NCBI GenBank assembly: GCA_007258455.2
Contig: VDFB02373365.1
Span: forward strand, 219,862,162 to 219,926,161
Length of the DNA stretch: 64,000 nt
Reading direction: 5' to 3'
From: Sequoia sempervirens
Lineage: Eukaryota; Streptophyta; Pinopsida; Cupressales; Cupressaceae
The first letter of the stretch is position 1, and the number at the start of each line of letters is the position of its first letter. Position numbers and translations under genes: made by a program. The notes beneath the pieces are model-generated. The model saw only the letters and a list, made by a program, of their open reading frames with translations, was not told the origin of the DNA and did not search any database. Below are positions 34,376 through 45,437 of the stretch, piece after piece.

Positions 34376-35072
34376 AGAGTCTTTGCTCGTTAGTTTCTTT
34401 AACCATGCTAGTGATAACAAATGAGCCTATTGTGCCTTCTATTTGTTATTCAAGTGTTGTTCAATTGTGTTGTGATAGCAAATTGTTGAGCCTCTTTAGC
34501 CAACAAGGAGTTAGTGTGATTGTTGTTTCTATTGTGTAAGAATAAGATTGCAAGCCTCTTTAGCTGCAATATCTTGTTCCAGGCATGTTAGAAGTGAGTT
34601 TTGTTCCAGAAGTTTGAGTAATAAAATCATGAGCCTCCTTTGCCTTGATATAACATCTCAAATTTCCGTTATTTGTGTTCTACTTTTATGATATTGATTT
34701 CAACTTGCATTGAAGTGTGTAGATGTTTGTTGAGAGAGAGTTTATTGAAGTATTTTGTCAGAAATCAACCTCGTTCATTTCCAGTTTCTCTTGCTTTGCT
34801 TATTACTTGAGAAGTTAGAAACGTCTTTAGTTTAAGTTAGTCGTAGTTGAAGGTCTCAAAACAGAGAATCTCAGTTGCAGCGTTTGTGTTTAATAAACCT
34901 TGTGCTCTAAGCTGATCAAAAAGATAGGCAACTTAGTTCTTAGTTTACTTTCTTTCAAACACCATCAGCAAGAGGGAGCTTCTCCTCCTAATTTGAAGAG
35001 CAGTTTATCTGTGCATAGCTGTCTGTTTCAAATACGCATTCCAGAGGTGTGAATTTAAACGCCAACACTGCC

Positions 35073-37200
35073 TTCACCATGTGAGCAGCCTCCATCACCT
35101 GGCATTTGGCCTGATCCAGCTCCTTCCCTTTTGCTACCAACTGAGCCACCATGTCCCTCATCTTTCACTATGCCTCCCTCATCCTCTGCTCTGCCTCCTC
35201 CACCTCCGACACCTTGGCCTCTAAGGCTGATGCTTTGGCTCTCTCTGTGCTAGTAAGCTAAGTCTGTTGAGCAAGTTGCATCTAGAATTTCATATGCTCA
35301 ACCCACTCCTCCTGTATCTTCTATACCAGTTGGAGGGCCTCCATCTTTCCCTTCATTGCTTCGTTTGTGGCTTCCATCCTTCTGCTTCAGCCTACAGAAG
35401 ACATCCTTGAAGGTTGCCTCTATACTAAATAAGGTTGAAATTAATTTCCCATCTCTCCCTACAATCAAGGGTCTCGCTACACGCCATGCCTTTCGTATCA
35501 CCAAGGCCCCTACTCTGAGCCATCCTCTCGTTTTAAAGCATCGTGCAAACTCCTGCTCACACCCTATCTAGACAAACCCTAGTATCCTTTGAACTTCCTT
35601 TGCTACCAATGAAGACTGGCCAATGTTGAGCTGCTTAGAGATTTCTCCAACTTCGTCCATGACTATTGTCATGCTTTGGAGCTCCTAGACATGTCTCTGC
35701 ACTGTGCCCAGAGGGTCTAATGCATCGGACTTAGAATCTCAAGTATCAACCCTTCTGTCTTGCTCAACTCATCCTCCTTCTCCTTGCTCAATGCGTTGGG
35801 TGGTGTTGACCTCTCTATTACCATGGGAGGCTCCGGTCCCTATGATGGTCCCCCACTCTCCTGTACTACTAGTGGGTGTGCGTGTACTAACCTTGGCTCC
35901 ATATAATCTAGCCTCATGGGTGGAGTGTCCTGCTATGCACCCTCTCCCTTCATCAACATGGTTGTAAAGCTCTACTGAGGATCTGTAGTCTCCGTCACCA
36001 TGGGTGTGCACTCCTGATTTAGACCCTCAACCAAAGTTCCCAAAGGGCTCGATGATGGAAAAATCAGAATCTCCAATGGTAGGTCGAGTGTGTTCAACCA
36101 ATTATCGATTTGGGCTACATTGGTTGGTGCTGGCATATCTAGTGGCAATCCTGGTGGTCCCGTTGATGGTGTTGGCGGTCCAACCGATGATGTTGGCGGT
36201 CCAGCCGATGAGGCTGACGCAGTCGATGAGGATAGCGGTCTTGTCGGTGACGTTAGCAGTCCTCCTAGTCCTAACGATGGTGTTGGCAACTTTGCCAATG
36301 TAGTTGGCAACTTTGCCGATGTAGTGGACAACCCTCCTGATGCACTTGGCACTGATGCACCTAGCGATGCACTTGGCAATGTGGCTAATACTACCACCGA
36401 TGGTACAACTAATGCTTCCACCGATGGTGGTGCCACGACTGATGGTGCAACTGATACCACCCGTGGTGTAACTGGTACTCTAGCAACCATCAATGGTGCA
36501 AGTGTTGCTGCCACCGATGGTGTAATTGGTACGGTCGATGATGTAACTGGTACGGCTGATGATGTAACTAGTACAGCCAATGATTTAATTGGTATGACCA
36601 CTAGTGGTGCTGACAATATGGTCGTTGGCTATAGGGGTGGTAGTGCCACTAGAATTGCCTCATCAATGTCCATCTCTGGTGCTAATTTGCATCCCCTACC
36701 ATCGATACTACCTTCGTCGATGGAGTAGTGGTCAATGTTGAGGAAGATAGCTCGATGGGCTCCTCCTCCTCACTCTCAATCAATACCTCTCTCTCCATTG
36801 ATGCTTCCCTTTGTTTACTTTTCCTCCTCAACTGAGATGATTTCTCTCCCTCGGTAGTAATGTCTAGTGATGTCAGGTAGAATGCGGTGGGAAGCATTGG
36901 GTCTATGTGAGTCACCAGTCGAAACTTTCCCCATTTATCAGCGAGGACTTTTGTATGAATGGCATCCAACAAAAGGGTTATCGCGTGCTGCATCTTATAA
37001 AATGCCTTAGCCTTCTCCTGAGTGCGACTATCTTGAGCAAAGCATTGGTCAAATGTTTATGGACCTGGGGCACTGCAATGCCCTCTACTCTCTTTCTGAC
37101 AAGCCTCTCCTCGACTAGCTTTTCTCCTGGTGTGATCCAATCTTCCTCTGGCACATATTGACTTCCTCGTATTCCCCAGTATTCTTCCTCTATGGTTTTG
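35073..37200 (-). pseudogene. G2 3' region: extra ORF downstream of integrase
   Basis: Between integrase and the 3' LTR the minus strand carries decayed coding-like sequence: TLLLDAIHTKVLADKWGKFR and an acidic EREVLIESEEEEPIELSSS block (36682-36993), a low-complexity Ser/Thr/Pro/Val stretch (35972-36616), and a coiled-coil-like MEATNEAMKGKMEALQL, EEWVEHMKF, MRDMVAQLVAKGKELDQAK part (35380-35073, continuing across B at 28493). Stops and frame changes are frequent. An additional ORF after integrase occurs in some plant gypsy lineages; I cannot assign this one. Confidence 0.5.
36120..36640. repeat. Degenerate GGT/GAT-rich repeat, open on both strands
   Basis: Short diverged repeats (ggtgtaactggtac, gatgatgtaactggtac, ggcggtccagccgatga). 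A plus-strand frame (36090-36728) and a minus-strand frame (35972-36616) are both free of stops, a composition effect. The minus frame agrees with the orientation of G2. Confidence 0.6.
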
Positions 37201-37590
37201 CTTTCGCTTATTCTCTAGTCCTCTATAGTTGTCTATCCATCAGATATTGATTCTAACTAGTTCTTCCCTTCTCTCCTTGTATACTTTCAATTTGGACCCG
37301 TTGATAGGATCTTTTAGCAGAGTTTTGTCTAATGTCTCCAATTTGATAGCTTCGTTTTCTCTTATTTGCTAGATTTTAAATGGCCCCAACCACCTCATTT
37401 TGAATTTACCAGGCTTTAGTTTGTTATGACCGTTATACTTGAGGGCTAACTGCCCTGGCTGAAAATTTTCCCATCGGAGGTGTTTGTCGTGCCAGAACTT
37501 TCTCCATTTTTGCATCACCTTCGTAGCTCACTATGCGAGTACTCGTCATTCATCGAGCTTGTTCAACTGGAGCAACCTTTCTTTCAAACT

Positions 37591-38442
37591 TTATGTATCG
37601 CCAAGTCTATTTTCCACTACTATTCGGAAGCTTGGTACCATGTACTCCGCTAGCACTATTGCTTCTTGGCCGTACATCAGCTGGAATGGTGTATGGCCAG
37701 TGGTTACTTTGTAGGTCATACGGTAGCTTTTCCTCCCAATCTGCCTCCTCAATGCCGCATGACTTGTGGATGACAAAGACAAGTACCTTGTTGGTTGACT
37801 TTGATTAACCGTTTGCTCTTGGGTAGTACAGGCTCGATAGGTTATGTGGGATTTTGAACTCCATCATCACCAGTCGAATGACGTGATTGACAAAGTGACC
37901 CCCTCTGTCAGTGGTGATTTGGATCGGAATGTCGCACCTTGTGATGATTTTATCACAGATAAATCTCGTCGTACTCAGTTTAGTATTATCCAGCAATGCA
38001 CGAGCCTCTGCCCACTTCATTAAGTACTCGGTGGCAACAAGTATATATCTGCATTGGTGTAATTGACTAACTTTTAGTGGACAAATGAAGTCCAATTCCC
38101 ATCGTCCGAACAATTTTTGTGGCTAAGATAGAATGGCATGAAATCCCCCTTCAGAGGTTTGTCGACCCTCTGACATGTGTTGCATCCCACCACCCATTCT
38201 CAAGCATCTGTATGTACGGTCAGCCACCATTGTCCTACCAACAAGATTTTTCGTGTTGTAGCATCTACCCTCATATGTCCCCCTACCAATCCTTCATGTG
38301 CCTCCTTCAATACACCTGGAATTTCTTCCTCCATGACACATCGCCAAAGAACTTGGTCCGATCCCATCTTGTATAGTAACCCGTTAATGAGTTGGAAGGT
38401 TTTACTCTTGAGCACTAGTTTCCTCTGTTTTGTAGGTGGCAT
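37591..38442 (-). pseudogene. G2 integrase
   Basis: Zinc finger HEGLVGGH...CNTCQ (around 38340-38180, CNTC after a stop), then core WELDFICPLKVSQ with the first Asp, TEYLMKWAEARAL, ITTDRGGHFVN with the second Asp, and LSSLYYPRANG; the end includes TTGHTPFQLMYGQEAIV. Three frames are needed, with stops near 38200 and frame changes near 38115 and 37800. The order RT, RNase H, integrase makes it Ty3/gypsy. Confidence 0.88.
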
Positions 38443-38583
38443 CTCTCTTGAGAATGAGGACGTTGACAGGTACTCTCCAATCTTCTTATACCAAGGGCGT
38501 AGTGTTGCTATCTAGAACAAGTGCACATCCAGGAAGTCTTCATTCACTCCCTCGGGTGGCTTGCCAAACCGGATCCTTGATAG

Positions 38584-39154
38584 CTAGTCAACGATGACAT
38601 GACTCTTCCCTGGTTGCACAATTATGGTGAATGTGAACTGCAACAGTAGAAGCCATCGGCTTACTCTCCCCTGAATGGTGGGATTGTTAACCAGGTACAT
38701 AAGAGCTTGATGGTCCACATAGAATGTGAAGGGAGTCACAAATAAGCAATGTCTAAATTTTTGCACCACGTACACCATCCCGAGTGCTTACCTCTCCGTC
38801 ATACTGTAATTCTTCTCCACCTTTGACAACAAACAACTGGCGAAGAACACTGGATGATCCATCCCTTCTATGCCCACTTGCGCCAGTATCACTCCAATTG
38901 CATAGTTTGACGCGTCAACCTGCACATGAAATTCCTTGTTCCAATCCGGATATGCCAATCGGCAAACTAATCAGTCTTACTTTAAGTTCCTTGAAGGCCG
39001 CTTCTTGTGCTTCAGTCCATTCAAACAATTGCCCCTTCCTGGTGAGTATGTCCAATGCATACGAAATTTGAGCAAAGTTCCTGATCAACCGTTTGTAGTA
39101 CCCAACATGTCTGAGGAACAATTCTTCCCCGGTGATGTTCTGGGGCTGTTCCAT
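38584..39154 (-). pseudogene. G2 RNase H
   Basis: Thumb/connection piece HVGYYKRLIRNFAQISYALD followed by a domain with FEWTEAQEAAFKELK, VFFASCLLSKVEKNYS, FRHCLFVTPFTFYVDHQALM and WLLLLQFTFTIIVQPGKSH. At least one stop and one frame change split it. Sits between RT and integrase as expected. Confidence 0.85.
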
Positions 39155-39948
39155 CTATATGATCACTCGATTCTTATCTGGGTTGGTCTTCAATCCAACC
39201 TTACAAACTATGTGGCCGAGCAATTTTCCTTGAGGTACTATGAACCAACACTTTTTCCAGTTGAGTGCCAATCATGTTGCTCTACATCATTCAATCCATT
39301 CTTGGAGGGCCTTCAGGTGTGTTTCTCATCGTTGTAGATCGACCAATCATCCGGGAATGCTTTAAAGTTCCCTACTGACATCTTGTCGAATATGTATAAA
39401 ATTATCTTTTGGAAGGTCGTCGAAGCATTGCACAGATCGAATGGCATCTGATTGTATGCATACACTCTATCTTCAAATACGAACGTCATCTTCAGTTTGT
39501 CTTCTTTGGCTATACTTATCTAGTTGTAACCCGAAAACCCATCCATGAATGAGTAGATTTCATGACCTGCCACTTCTTCTAGTATTGAGTCAGTGAATGG
39601 GATCGAGAAGGGGTTCTTTATGGTCACAACATTAGGGCTTTGGAAGTCCACACATATTCTAATCAATGTAGATTCTTTCTTTAATGAAATCACGATCGGT
39701 AACACCTAGTCCCTGACTTCAACTTTGAATATGATTCCAACTTCTAGCATCTATTCAATCTCTTCTTTCACCTTCGCCACATAGTTTTTATTCATTCGAT
39801 ATGGTATCTTCGATATGGGTTGTGCTCCAAGTACCAAGGGAATTCTGTAAACGCATAGTTCAAGAGGCACACCCTTCAAATCCTTGTACATCCATCCAAA
39901 AGTGTCTTTGCACTCGTTAAAAATTTTAAATGTCACTGCTTTTAGCAC
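39155..39948 (-). pseudogene. G2 reverse transcriptase
   Basis: Frame with ECKDTFGWMYKDLKGVP, YRMNKNYVAKVKEEIE, stop, PIVISLKKESTLIRICVDFQ, FMDGFSGYN, stop, MPFDLCNASTTFQ and FPDDWSIY in the catalytic position. The residue before the Asp pair is Pro where gypsy elements have a hydrophobic residue, and the palm is followed by frameshifts. Inactive. Confidence 0.88.
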
Positions 39949-39978
39949 CGGATTCCTATTGTCTCCAACCAGAATCGT

Positions 39979-40464
39979 TTAGGGAGTATCTTCTCCCAAA
40001 TTTACGTTCTTTATATTCGGCTCTTCATACTTGATCATCTTATCCTTTTCAAAGTTGTTTGTTGGTGTGTCATCTACTATGGTCACTCCTTTGTATTCCC
40101 CATATTGTGGAGGAAATGTTTGGCTTGTTGATGCTCTGTCTTGTTCTTCCCCTTCAGTTTCATTAACTTGTAGCATATTGCAATCTCGTTGAAATACTTC
40201 ATAATCCTCCATCTGCCAGTGGAAGAGTCTGTTGAGCGAACTCATCTCATCCTTCGAGCATTCTTGAAGGTCCAGAACACCTCCATTGTTCAATTCTATA
40301 GTTCCCCTTTCTTCATCCATTCCAAATCCTCCTTTGGACTCACAGTCCGATGATGCCAACTCCTTGTTCACTGCTTGGTTTCTTAAGTCAATTGCATATT
40401 TCCTTTCATTGCTTTCTATAGACAGTGTGTTTCTTTTCCAATTGTGATCTACTTCGGCTACCAT
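39979..40464 (-). pseudogene. G2 protease-RT linker
   Basis: 161-codon open frame, acidic and without a recognised fold (TIELNNGGVLDLQECSKDEM, NRLFHWQMEDYEVFQRDCNM). Same frame as RT, separated by one stop. Position between protease and RT is the only clue. Confidence 0.55.
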
Positions 40465-40554
40465 CAGCCATCCTCTTCCGATGCAACGAATCGTATGCCT
40501 TTTCCTATAGTGGAATGACTAAAAAATTCAGCAAGAATGGTTGTTTCCCAATTG

Positions 40555-40905
40555 TCACCTTTGACGGCACCAATGTTCCAATGGCTTGATGCCATGTTGG
40601 TCAACACCCACCAATTGGAATGTCAGTGGCCAAAGGGTAGATTTCCCAAGACTCTTCCATGTGTCTTCGAGTAATATGTTGACTCCCAATCCTCCATCAA
40701 CGATCGTGTTTGTCAGCTTCTTCCCTCTAATCTCCATTTGCACAATCGTTGATATCTTCCCGATGTTTACCGTCAGCAACATTGGGTCGATGACTTGTTC
40801 TCCCTCGAGTGGCGGTTCTACCACCATTTCCTTCTTTCGACCTTCTTGTTCTTGGTGTTGTTTATCACTGACTACTTTCGTGATTTCAATTCCTAACTGT
40901 GGCAT
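40555..40905 (-). pseudogene. G2 aspartic protease
   Basis: Retropepsin-like part of gypsy pol, cleaving the polyprotein. DPMLLTVNIGKISTIVQMEI is followed by NTIVDGGLGVNILLEDTW, which fits the DGGSGVNI variant of the active site used by some plant gypsy lineages, with Ser replaced by Leu. LGKSTLWPLTFQLVGVDQHG follows. Frame ends near 40555. Confidence 0.75.
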
Positions 40906-41479
40906 AGTCTAGAGATGGTCGGTCTTCTTGATGGGTACAATCGTCCGCAATACCTATCGTAAAATATTCTTTTCCGACTCCGACCACCACGTGGTACTTG
41001 GAGTCTCCTGATGGGTTCTTCGTTCCTTAGCCATCGCTTGTTCCACTTCTGCTTTGGCTTCCTTCATTTGTTATTTTTCCATATTAGGGTCTGGGTAGAT
41101 GGTTTTCTTTGTTTGTGCTCTGGTGATCGCAAATACCTGTTTGTTCCAATCTTCCACGTCTATCATATTGATGCATTTTTGCTTGGGGCAGTTGGTGTCT
41201 TCGTGGTCACTCAGTCCACACCATTTACATAATTTTCCCCCCAAACTTTAACCATTTTGGCATTCCCTAACAAAGTGACCCCATTTGTTGCACTTTTGAC
41301 ATTGTATCATGGGTCTACCTTTGTTGTCATACTGTATTCGGCTTCTCGGTCGACTGTTGTCTCTTCTATTGTTATGATAACCTATAGGGGATGTGTTGGT
41401 ATTTTCCTAGGGTTTTGGTGGTGTGGTCAGAGGGGTTGACTGTTCCTCTTGTGTGAAGAGCACTTGTGTGCATCTTGTT

Positions 41480-42369
41480 TTCAAGTTGTATGGGTGTTCC
41501 TTGATGGAATGTCCGATCACTTGGTAGATATTGCAAAATAACTTTCACACAAATTTTCCTTTGTGTGACCTTCCCCCTTATAGTCAATGCACCACAACTC
41601 TCTAGATTCTCTCATACTCTCCTTAGCCTTTAGCTCTTTCATCATTCTCATCATATATTTTCTCAACACTTGGACGATCTTTGACTCACCATCGTTCTTG
41701 TCATCTATACTCTCATCATCGTTCGTCTTCCTCTTTCCTCGGTAAGATATTTTGTCTTCACTCTTTATGTCCATTGCCTGATTGTAGGCTTCAGCGTACG
41801 ATAATGGAGGTACGACCTTCATCCTTTTCCTTAGTGACGAGAGCAATCCATCAATGAACCAACGCTTCTTCAATTTGTTGGTTAGCTGAGTCTCTAATTT
41901 CACTAACAACTCCTTGAGCCTACGATTGTAAGCTCATACGTTCTCATGTTTCCCCTATTTAGTATTGTAAATTTTGGCCACAATTTTGTTATCATCTCTT
42001 AGCGGCCTGAATTCTTCCTCGAATACTCTTTTTAGTGATCCCCGTGTGGCTTTCTGTGTTGCTTCCAATTCAGTGCACTAGTCTATGGATATGCATCTAA
42101 GCATTGCTGGAAATGCTCTCAACCAGTAGTTTGTCTTCCTTTCCATTCTCTATCAATATATTTTCACAAGTTTTGCAGTGTCGTACTGTATCCTCTGACC
42201 CCTTCCCCGTGAACTTCAGCAACTTCTGCCTTTCCACACTCAAACTAGCTAGCGGAGTTACCATCTTTCTTCCCCAATATCCTCTTTGTGCGTTGGACCT
42301 GATTGGACTGTTTCTCCCGAGAAGTTTCAGTGCCCCTCTCGCACTCTCGGCCACGTAGGAGTCTTCCAC
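41480..42369 (-). pseudogene. G2 gag
   Basis: N-terminal piece with SVERQKLLKFTGKGSEDTVR (42097-42369) and a second piece with KRWFIDGLLSSLRKRMKVVP and LSYAEAYNQAMDI (41517-41909), the standard end of the retrotransposon gag capsid domain. A zinc knuckle remnant CIDYKGEGHTKENLC near 41560 has lost its second Cys. The frame between 42097 and 41909 is broken by stops and shifts. Confidence 0.8.
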
Positions 42370-43181
42370 ACGTCCCCCCTCAGTATCCTCTGCACTTAGA
42401 GTCTCCTAGGGGTCGTTCCTGTACTCCCTCCGTCTGGGGGTCTTCGGTTCGGATCGTCCAATTCTCAATTCTTCGTCTAATATGGACAATTCTCAAATAC
42501 AGTCTATGTTATTTTCAATTTCTTAGGTTAATTCATTTTCATCATCTTTATGTTTTTTTAGGTCTGTTACAAACGATTGCCCAAAAGTGCCTTGGTTTGT
42601 TTCTTCAACAAGGTTTCGCTTTACATCGGCAATATCTTAATTTATTTTCGTAAGTTTCTGATCAGCTTCTTCAACAATTTGTTTCAATCTTCTTCATTGG
42701 CCTTCTTGTTCTTTTAATCTGAGTGATCTCCATACCCGTTCTTCGAGTGTTTTTTGCTCGCTTCGTATTCGATTCTTATCCTTGTTGGGTCGTATGGGCA
42801 TTAATTTGCGGGAGTGCACCTTCGTCTAGTGTCACACTCTTCCTCCTCTCATTTGTCCCTCTCTTCATACCGTTGTAGTATATGTTGCCTTCATCCTTCT
42901 TGGTCAATCTCAGCCCGAAGGTTTTGCAATATAATGTAGTGATGTGCGATCAACCTTGGTAATTTGTTGAGGAGGTGGTCAACCTCTGGGTTGACGTGCA
43001 GGTTGTCCCCAATGACCACCTAAGAGCCTCCTTCCATACATAATCCTTAACGAGATATCCCACAAGTTTATGAGATCCTTTGTCAACGTGCCTTCTCTAT
43101 CTTCGTTGGCTTGTACCAGCTCTTTAGATGGCTGACCCATTACGACACCCTTCTCCCATCTATTTGATGTGTACAAGGGTT
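42370..43181 (-). other. G2 leader and gag N-terminus, decayed
   Basis: Lies between the PBS and recognisable gag. A 65-codon frame at 42979-43176 (MYTSNRWEKGV...) starts 6 bp after the PBS. No domain identified. Confidence 0.5.
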
Positions 43182-43200
43182 CAATTCGGCAACGGCACCA
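43182..43200 (-). other. G2 primer binding site, tRNA-Asp type
   Basis: Minus TGGTGCCGTTGCCGAATTG, two bases from the LTR. It differs at one of the first 13 positions from the plant gypsy PBS for tRNA-Asp. Confidence 0.75.
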
Positions 43201-43202
43201 AA

Positions 43203-43533
43203 TTTTTACTCTCTACATGGTTTAACCAATGAACACGGAGTAGACAAGAATGTACAGTAGCATAAAACATATCCATTGCACAAGGATTGCACAGAATATA
43301 ACATTGCATTCATTCATCAAATAATAGCAAGTACATCATAAATTAGAATGTTGGGTCCCCGACTACAATGGAATGATCAAATATATAGCCAGCTGATGTT
43401 GGTTGAGAACAACTGTCGGGGATGATTACAACTTATACTAATCTATTGCTATGCACAACTATTATTTATTTATTTTATGTACTATTATTTTGGCTGGCTA
43501 ACAACTTAATTATTTATGATATGGGCGACTACA
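43203..43533 (-). mobile_element. G2 5' LTR (331 bp)
   Basis: Matches 27910-28273 with several indels. The inner end has TT in place of TG. The outer flank AAAGG (43534-43538) repeats the flank at 27905-27909. LTR divergence is visible by eye, so G2 is older than the copia element. Confidence 0.88.
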
Positions 43534-43538
43534 AAAGG

Positions 43539-44248
43539 AGCTTCAAAACCATCGACCAGCTTTAGTATGCAACGTATAAACCTGAGAAGGATAAATACCA
43601 TCGACCAACAATATATATTCAACTCATGCCAATTGCCCAATGTGAAGTCAACATGAAATGCCCAATGCCCAAACCAAGTATGGAGATTAATGCATCCGCC
43701 CAACCACATGATGGAACCAATACAAATCGATTAGCATAATTGATATTCCCAAACCTCCAAACGCAGCAAGAGATATTAATTGATTACAGTCAAATTTGTC
43801 TCCACAGGAGACTCACAAATTTGGAACAACCATGTTATCGAGCAAATGTGAATCCTAAATGAATCCGCCTGAATCTAGCTAGGGTGAAATCTTTCACCAC
43901 CAAAACTTGATACTCATAGGAATTCCCACCTAGGGTTTCAAACTCTGCAGAGCTCCACCACAGACCAAACAAAATAATAATAATCTAGCATCATGAAGGA
44001 ATGAGCTCACATCCCTTTTTATAACTATTCGAGAATCCCATTTTAAATTTCCCGTTGAAACACATTAGCTCTTTATTATAAAGTGACTTTATAAAATATC
44101 TTTTAAATTTTTCCTGCCCGTCACTTTATAATAACCCTATAATCTAATTATTTAAAACTATCTTTCTAAATATACTTTTTTCCAAGCAATACTAAATAAT
44201 TAAATAAATTATTGTCAATTTAGCAAGCCGGAAAATGGGGACATTACA
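43539..44248 (-). mobile_element. Element X 3' LTR, proximal part
   Basis: Minus starts TGTAATGTCCCC at 44248. It aligns with 56106-56812 of the X 5' LTR. It continues across G2 at 27909. Confidence 0.88.
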
Positions 44249-44264
44249 ATCCTCCCTTCTCAAA
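44249..44264 (-). other. Element X polypurine tract
   Basis: Minus TTTGAGAAGGGAGGAT directly before the 3' LTR start. Confirms orientation. Confidence 0.8.
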
Positions 44265-44298
44265 GATTGCTTGTCCCCAAGCAATCCACACCTGTATA

Positions 44299-45012
44299 TC
44301 AAGGCCAAATACCAAGATCCCAAATGAACCTGTAGAATGCTTCGCCAAAACTCTGTTGCGTCAACCTGATACCATTGATAAGAAAATACTCAGCAACTCT
44401 ATCAATCCTTGCGGTAAAATGAAGTAGTCTACCAATCATAATAATTCTCGAATCCCATAGCCAAATTGGAAGTCCATTCCCAACACCTGCTAACTTCCGT
44501 TGTGCCACTCTAATAACCATTGGAATCCAAATGAGCCAAGTCTCTAATTCTTGTTTCTGAGAGCAACCAACTAGAGGAAGCAAAGTAGGAAACATGCAAA
44601 TTTTGGATTCATATTCTGAAGATGAAAGCACGTCATACCAGAATGGACAAGGTAACCCCTTGTCCAACTGACCTTTATGTGTCATCAAGACCTTGGTCAA
44701 TTCATTCATACGTGGGCTGAAAGAAAATTGATGAGCATACCTAACTATGCAATCAAGGTGAAATTCACCCACTTGTACCAATGGAATACCAAAATAGTCA
44801 CGGGGATTCCATATATCATCATTCACATCGCATGCATCAGGAGGTGTCTCACAACTTAGATCATGAAGAGAAAATTTTGCATTAGCTCTGTAAGCCTCCT
44901 CTACCAACCTGATGGCCAAGTCTCTGTCTAAAAGCAAATGGAGGTAATCTGATTTCATTACCACTAAAGCATGTTTGATAGTCTGTAGACTTGGGATAGA
45001 AATTCCAACCAT
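44299..45012 (-). CDS. Element X ORF2, 237 codons, unknown
   Basis: Open frame inside a non-autonomous LTR element, ending 51 bp from its 3' LTR. It starts ISIPSLQTIKHALVVMKSDY and contains IWNPRDYFGIPLVQVGEFHL, GLPCPFWYDVLSSSE and NGIRLTQQSFGEAFYRFIWD. No gag, protease, RT or integrase motif. Its ATG overlaps the stop of ORF1 as TAATG, so the two may once have been one frame. The LVVMKSDYLHLL segment is a diverged duplicate of sequence near 45560-45610. Function not assigned. Confidence 0.5.
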   Translation of the reverse strand: MVGISIPSLQTIKHALVVMKSDYLHLLLDRDLAIRLVEEAYRANAKFSLHDLSCETPPDACDVNDDIWNPRDYFGIPLVQVGEFHLDCIVRYAHQFSFSPRMNELTKVLMTHKGQLDKGLPCPFWYDVLSSSEYESKICMFPTLLPLVGCSQKQELETWLIWIPMVIRVAQRKLAGVGNGLPIWLWDSRIIMIGRLLHFTARIDRVAEYFLINGIRLTQQSFGEAFYRFIWDLGIWP

Positions 45013-45437
45013 TACCTCCTTTGTCTTTCTTCAAATTGAGCTGACCAAAGGAGGTATTCGACGAACTTGTGAATGCTATCAAAAGGAGTTAAGGTTTGAA
45101 CAACCTTATCTTCAAGAACTTTCAGTTGTCCCTTCAATTCACATGAATCACTAGTAGATGCCCTACTATCCTCAAGAATCAATGTTGGGACAGCGTTATG
45201 ATCTAACACACAAATCTCAGAAGAATCCACCTCCTCCTCAAACCCATGCAAATCTGAATGCTCCTCGTGCTTGACCATCATAAGAGGCTCTTCCCTCAAA
45301 TCATGAGTACAACCATCATCCTCATGAGGTATAGCTATCATAGATGATTGAATTTCAGCTATGGATGATGAAGATTGAGCCATGCTTAACTCCAAGCAAA
45401 GCTCATCAACTTGAATCTCTAATTCTTGAAGGGCCAT
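45012..45437 (-). CDS. Element X ORF1, 141 codons, unknown
   Basis: Acidic, helix-rich frame: MALQELEIQVDELCLELSMA, SSSSIAEIQSSMIAIPHEDD, EEVDSSEICVLDHN, ending FVEYLLWSAQFEERQRR. The upstream frame continues (EEKVDKLTHELK, then a stop), suggesting a longer coiled-coil gag-like protein. No zinc knuckle. It could be a structural protein of X or a captured fragment. Confidence 0.45.
   Translation of the reverse strand: MALQELEIQVDELCLELSMAQSSSSIAEIQSSMIAIPHEDDGCTHDLREEPLMMVKHEEHSDLHGFEEEVDSSEICVLDHNAVPTLILEDSRASTSDSCELKGQLKVLEDKVVQTLTPFDSIHKFVEYLLWSAQFEERQRR

Larger units (their letters stand above)
28494..35067 (+). mobile_element. Element B: giant solo LTR (6.6 kb) with TSD
   Basis: Starts TGTTGTACCCC, ends CGCCAACA, flanked by CTGCC on both sides (28489-28493 and 35068-35072), and sits inside G2. 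Same order as A: terminal inverted repeat CAAAATT-AAA-AATTTTG (28504-28520), CTA-A4-TAG dyads, six-unit stem-loop array, long gene, TATA box (34368), GAGCC repeats, end. It lacks any second start copy, PBS or pol. B retains the central 2.35 kb missing in A. Interpreted as a solo LTR of a gypsy family like G1, whose 3' LTR starts the same way. Confidence 0.8.

Noticed and set aside
36090..36728. Plus-strand 212-codon frame (GGPVDGVGGPTDDVGG...)
   Set aside because: Low-complexity repeats keep both strands open; the minus-strand G2 context explains the region better, so it is not called a gene.
45008..45025. AGGAGG before TAATG in element X, like a bacterial ribosome site with coupled translation
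   Set aside because: The sequence is plant nuclear DNA; the purine run is coincidental, and a frameshift in a once continuous frame is more likely.
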